From positions 186,001 through 250,000 of the forward strand of contig JAWZYV010011897.1 in assembly GCA_038373885.1 (NCBI GenBank): a stretch of DNA of 64,000 bases. The letters are read 5' to 3'. The notes under the pieces are model-generated. The model saw nothing but the letters and a program-made list of their open reading frames with translations, had not been told where the DNA came from and did not search any database. The stretch comes from Cheiracanthium punctorium (lineage: Eukaryota; Arthropoda; Arachnida; Araneae; Cheiracanthiidae). This document shows, one piece after another, positions 60,813-64,000 of this stretch (position 1 is the stretch's first letter; each line of letters starts with the position of its first letter). Both the position numbers and the translations under genes were made by a program.

Positions 60813-61754
60813 GGGGCGGTTATAATAAAATTTCCACTATAAAGTGTTCTGCAGCTAAAATGGATGAACAAGTTGTAACCAAATTTGGTATATAAACTAT
60901 ATATGAGATGCGCTCAAGAAATTTTAGAAAATAAAAATAGTTCCAAAAATGCCTACTAGGTGGCATTTAGCATAAAGAAACAGCAAATTTTACAATAGAA
61001 ATGGCTACATCAAAATGTACAAAGGACTTAAATATTCATTCAATAGTTCTGAGGTATTTATTAACCCTTTAACACGCAGTGTTCCCACTCTGGGAACACC
61101 AAACTCTGTCGTTTTCACTGCTGCCAGTCACAAAGAATAGATTTGATTTCTATAAAAATAGTTGTGAGTGACATAGCTCCAAGAGAATCTTTTACTTTTA
61201 GCACGTCATTTCCCGTAAAAAAATGGTCACAATTATTTTTAACAGCACTGACATCTGCTGAAAAATGGAAGAATGCAAGAACAGCTGGATAGATTGCCCA
61301 ATGCTGAAAAAAGGGCAGCCGTTGCCATCGCTTGACTTAACTACCAGCAAGATGGCGGACGATCTGGCGACACTCTGGATTTTTGACGACAGCTGGCTGT
61401 GTCGCACAGCTACACAGCCAGCTGTCGTCAAAAAAGGTTCTCTAGAACTGTGGCACGCAATGAACATTTCGATCATCTGCCATCTTGCTGGTATTTAAGT
61501 CGAGCGATGGCAACGGCTGCCCTTTTTTTAGCATTGGGAAAGGGTTGCGCCTCAAAGGGTTAATTCAGTCGTTTTTTGAGCTGAATTCACTATGCAAAGT
61601 GTCACATAGTGGACATTTTATGAACTTAACTTTTTAAAAATCTTCCTTAAGAGCATTTACTGGACAATCCATATGCTGAATTTGGTAGGAATCAGCCCAC
61701 CCATTTTAGCTGCAGAAAGCTGTTTATGAAGGAAGTTTAATGATAACTATCCTG
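60813..61754. mobile_element. Foldback DNA element carrying a nested piggyBac-like MITE
   Basis: Left arm holds TTCTGCAGCTAAAATGG and ACCAAATTTGGTATAT. The right arm in reverse holds GGATAGTTATCATTAAACTT, TTCTGCAGCTAAAATGG and ACCAAATTCAGCATAT. The arms match over about 85 bp with decay. Flanking TA is plausible. The element at 61065-61559 lies between the arms. Confidence 0.6.
61065..61559. mobile_element. piggyBac-like MITE 2 with long internal palindrome
   Basis: TTAA at 61061-61064 and 61560-61563. Ends CCCTTTAACACGCA and (reverse) CCCTTTGAGGCGCA. Inside, arms from about 61295 and 61541 pair over about 100 bp (GGGCAGCCGTTGCCATCGCT, CAGCAAGATGGC, GACGACAGCTGGCTGTG) around a short GTCGCACAGC centre. 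Confidence 0.78.
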
Positions 61755-61794
61755 TATAAAAATTATTTTATGCTGCCATGTACGAAACTACAAG

Positions 61795-62265
61795 CCCTAC
61801 TCACACCAGAATCTATACAAGTTGTGGGATAGTGACCTATAATATACATACCCAATTTGAACTTATTCAAATGCATCATTTAGACACTAGCACACTTTAA
61901 ATGATTTGCATCCATAGGCCATACTGAGTGAGAATTCTTTTTTGCAGCACTGTGAACTAACTATCAGTTCTACGCGCACCAAAATCTATGCAGATCATGT
62001 GATCGCCACCTATAATATACTTAAGCAACTTTGGCTCAATCAAATGCACCATTTAGACATTAACACATTTTCAAGAATTTGCATCCATAAGCCATGATGT
62101 ATAAGAATTCTTTTTTTCAGTTTAGTAAAAATCTATAGGCTCTATACATACCAAAATTAATGCCGATCATGTGAGGTGGTCTATAATATACATACTATAT
62201 ATATATATATATATATATATAAGTTGAGCTCAATCGAATGCAGCATTTAGGAGCTATCATGTTCA
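61795..62265. repeat. Tandem repeat, period about 173 bp, 2.6 units
   Basis: Landmarks recur at constant spacing. 'ACCA(A/G)AAT' is at 61805, 61978 and 62150. 'CTATAATATAC', 'TTTGCATCCATA' and 'GCA(C/T)CATTTAG' occur in order in the units. An (AT)n expansion (about 62199-62221) interrupts the third unit. Confidence 0.75.
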
Positions 62266-63122
62266 CTCACATACACATACAAACACATACACCGCTGTAA
62301 AAATGGCATAAATGAATTCAGAAGACCTCAAAACTAAATGCATCAAAATCTCAAAAGCGAATTTTTTTACAATAACATTACTTTCATTACATGGTACATA
62401 TTCAGAAAGTAAAAAGTGAATGAGGGTCAAATTTGAAATATTGTACATTAATTTAGTATTTTTCAAACAACTAATTCTGAAATATGAATGAGTACCCAAT
62501 AAATTTTATTGATATTCTTAAATCACCTAAAAAGCTTATTTTATTTAAAGTAAACTCATTAATGGAAAGAACCTTATTTTCTGTTAACAACATTTTTAAC
62601 TGACTTAACTTTGAGTTAATGTCCCAAAAGAATACAGTGTCATCACAAAAGGGTTAATCCCAAATACAGCATAAAATATCTTAAAATAAATAATACAATA
62701 AAGCAATATCAAACATGATGTTTATGTATGGTTGTAAAAAGCTGTGTGCATATAAATTCATCTTAGGTTAAAATCAAACTAAAAAGAAAAATGTAATCTA
62801 CAAACTCACAGTGCATAGAAGACAAACTGGAAATATTAACATAGATTATTTAAGGAATATTGCAACTAACAACATTTACACTAAACAATCCCAAATCATA
62901 AAAAAGTGGATGTTGAAAAGATCAAACAGTCTTTTTAAACTTAGAAACAGTTAAGTTATAAAACAACTAATTATTTTTATTAAGTTTTATTTTACACAGC
63001 AAACACAGTATTTGGGGAGGTAGAAGAAAAAGAGTTTTTCTCACTGTATAACTATATGATAAAACCCGTTCTGCTTGCTAACTCCCCATTTGTAGAAACT
63101 TAAGTCAGATCTGTCTGTTTTA

Positions 63123-63952
63123 CAGGGTGTCTACCATATAAAGTAAGCTTGATTTCTTGACCTTTTCTTGACTTTTTCTTGACCATAACAAATACGAAAC
63201 ACTAATATCAAAAATACATTCGTGCCAGGGATGCAGAATATGTACGATCCGGCAATCTAGGATAGGGGGGAAATTTTGCAGAAAATATACAACTGATTTC
63301 GATTTTAACAATGAATTACAAAATTCTTCGAGTTATTCTTTCCCATTCCTATTTTTAGAGCGATTTTTTTTTCAACTTTTTCACCGATCAGCAGTTTGCT
63401 TTCTCTTAACTAGGACCAATTGCTATTTAGTGAACTTGTATGTAGCTTGTACATTGCAAATATTTTTACACTTATGGTAATACAGAATTTATGCAAGTCT
63501 ATAAACATATCATAAAATTTTGGGGAAATTTGCATATGGATTGAGGGAAATGTTGAGAGCAAAAACAGTTTCTGCACCCCTGCATCATACTGATAGAATG
63601 AAGAAAAATTATACTTTTAAATTTAACACTATTAATATACAGGGTGATCAGCGAATAAGCCCGGATTTCAAAATTCAATTCAAAATTCCAATCTCTACAA
63701 CAAAGATCGACAGAATTATGCGGTAAACTGTACGTTTATTAGCAAAACTGTAAAAATGGTGCACAAAAGTTTAGAAAATTTAGTTACGAAAATCGTCAAC
63801 TAAGAATTTGAATGAAACGGAAAAAGGGAGTTGAGTCGTTAATCGTGACCTAATGCTTCATTTCTTGACCTTTTCTTGACTTTCGTGACCATTTTTCTAA
63901 TTCTTGACTTTTCCGTGACTTTCGTGACCTTTGCATGATGGTAGACACCCTG
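63123..63952. mobile_element. MITE, family CAGGGTGTCTACC, 5-bp TSD, copy 3
   Basis: 830 bp. Ends CAGGGTGTCTACCATA and (reverse) CAGGGTGTCTACCATC with 5-bp duplications TTTTA (63118-63122, 63953-63957). Subterminal words TTCTTGAC and TTTCGTGACC recur many times at both ends. A further end-like motif CAGGGTGATCAGCGAATAAG at about 63640 suggests a nested mariner-type fragment. Confidence 0.82.
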
Positions 63953-64000
63953 TTTTAGACTAAAAATACTAAGTACTAAAGTAAAGCAAAATAAAATATA

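Larger units (their letters stand above)
59742..64000. other. Upstream region (intron or 5' flank) without recognised exon
   Basis: Exon a needs one base from an upstream exon, so a splice donor must lie further 5'. No exon with BAZ2-like coding could be recognised here. The region is mostly repeats, listed separately. Confidence 0.6.

Noticed and set aside
61198..61498. Open frames of 77-92 codons on both strands
   Set aside because: They lie in the palindrome of the piggyBac-like MITE; the two strands mirror each other.

Overview
This is a eukaryotic, AT-rich, intron- and transposon-rich window. It holds the middle of one large protein-coding gene on the minus strand. I could join 29 coding exons, reading from 59741 down to 2505, into one continuous frame of 6,203 nt (about 2,067 codons). 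Every exon has an AG acceptor and a GT donor, except one GC donor, and all intron phases agree. The product is a BAZ2-family chromatin-remodelling subunit (vertebrate BAZ2A/BAZ2B; Drosophila Toutatis). It has a Ser/Lys-rich N-terminal part with an AT-hook-like motif, a TAM/MBD domain, a long charged coiled coil, a DDT domain and WHIM motifs 1-3. It then runs to the stretch that in relatives sits directly before the PHD finger. The start codon and first exon(s) lie upstream of 59741, and the PHD finger and bromodomain lie beyond base 1, so both ends are missing. Codon use, intron density and repeat content suggest an arthropod, perhaps a chelicerate such as a spider. That placement is an inference.

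Layout: 64000-59742 is upstream sequence without recognisable exons, filled with foldback elements, a 173-bp tandem repeat and an inserted piggyBac-like MITE. 59741-46965 carries the N-terminal exons. 44355-39483 encodes TAM/MBD. 38772-26081 encodes the coiled coil, partly on five tiny phase-0 exons. 25938-19091 encodes DDT and WHIM1. 17258-13922 encodes WHIM2, a 1.8-kb Lys/Glu- and Pro/Ser-rich exon, and WHIM3. 12426-2505 encodes the region leading to the PHD finger. 2504-1 is the next intron, with tandem repeats and a SINE.

The introns hold many non-autonomous DNA elements whose ends and target-site duplications can be read directly. They include nested Tigger/pogo-like elements (TA), hAT-like elements with 8-bp duplications, two further families with consistent 5-bp and 6-bp duplications, and piggyBac-like elements (TTAA). 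There are also two tRNA-type SINE families and a fragment of a Penelope-like retroelement with a GIY-YIG endonuclease domain. No intact RNA gene, CRISPR array, operon or promoter was seen.
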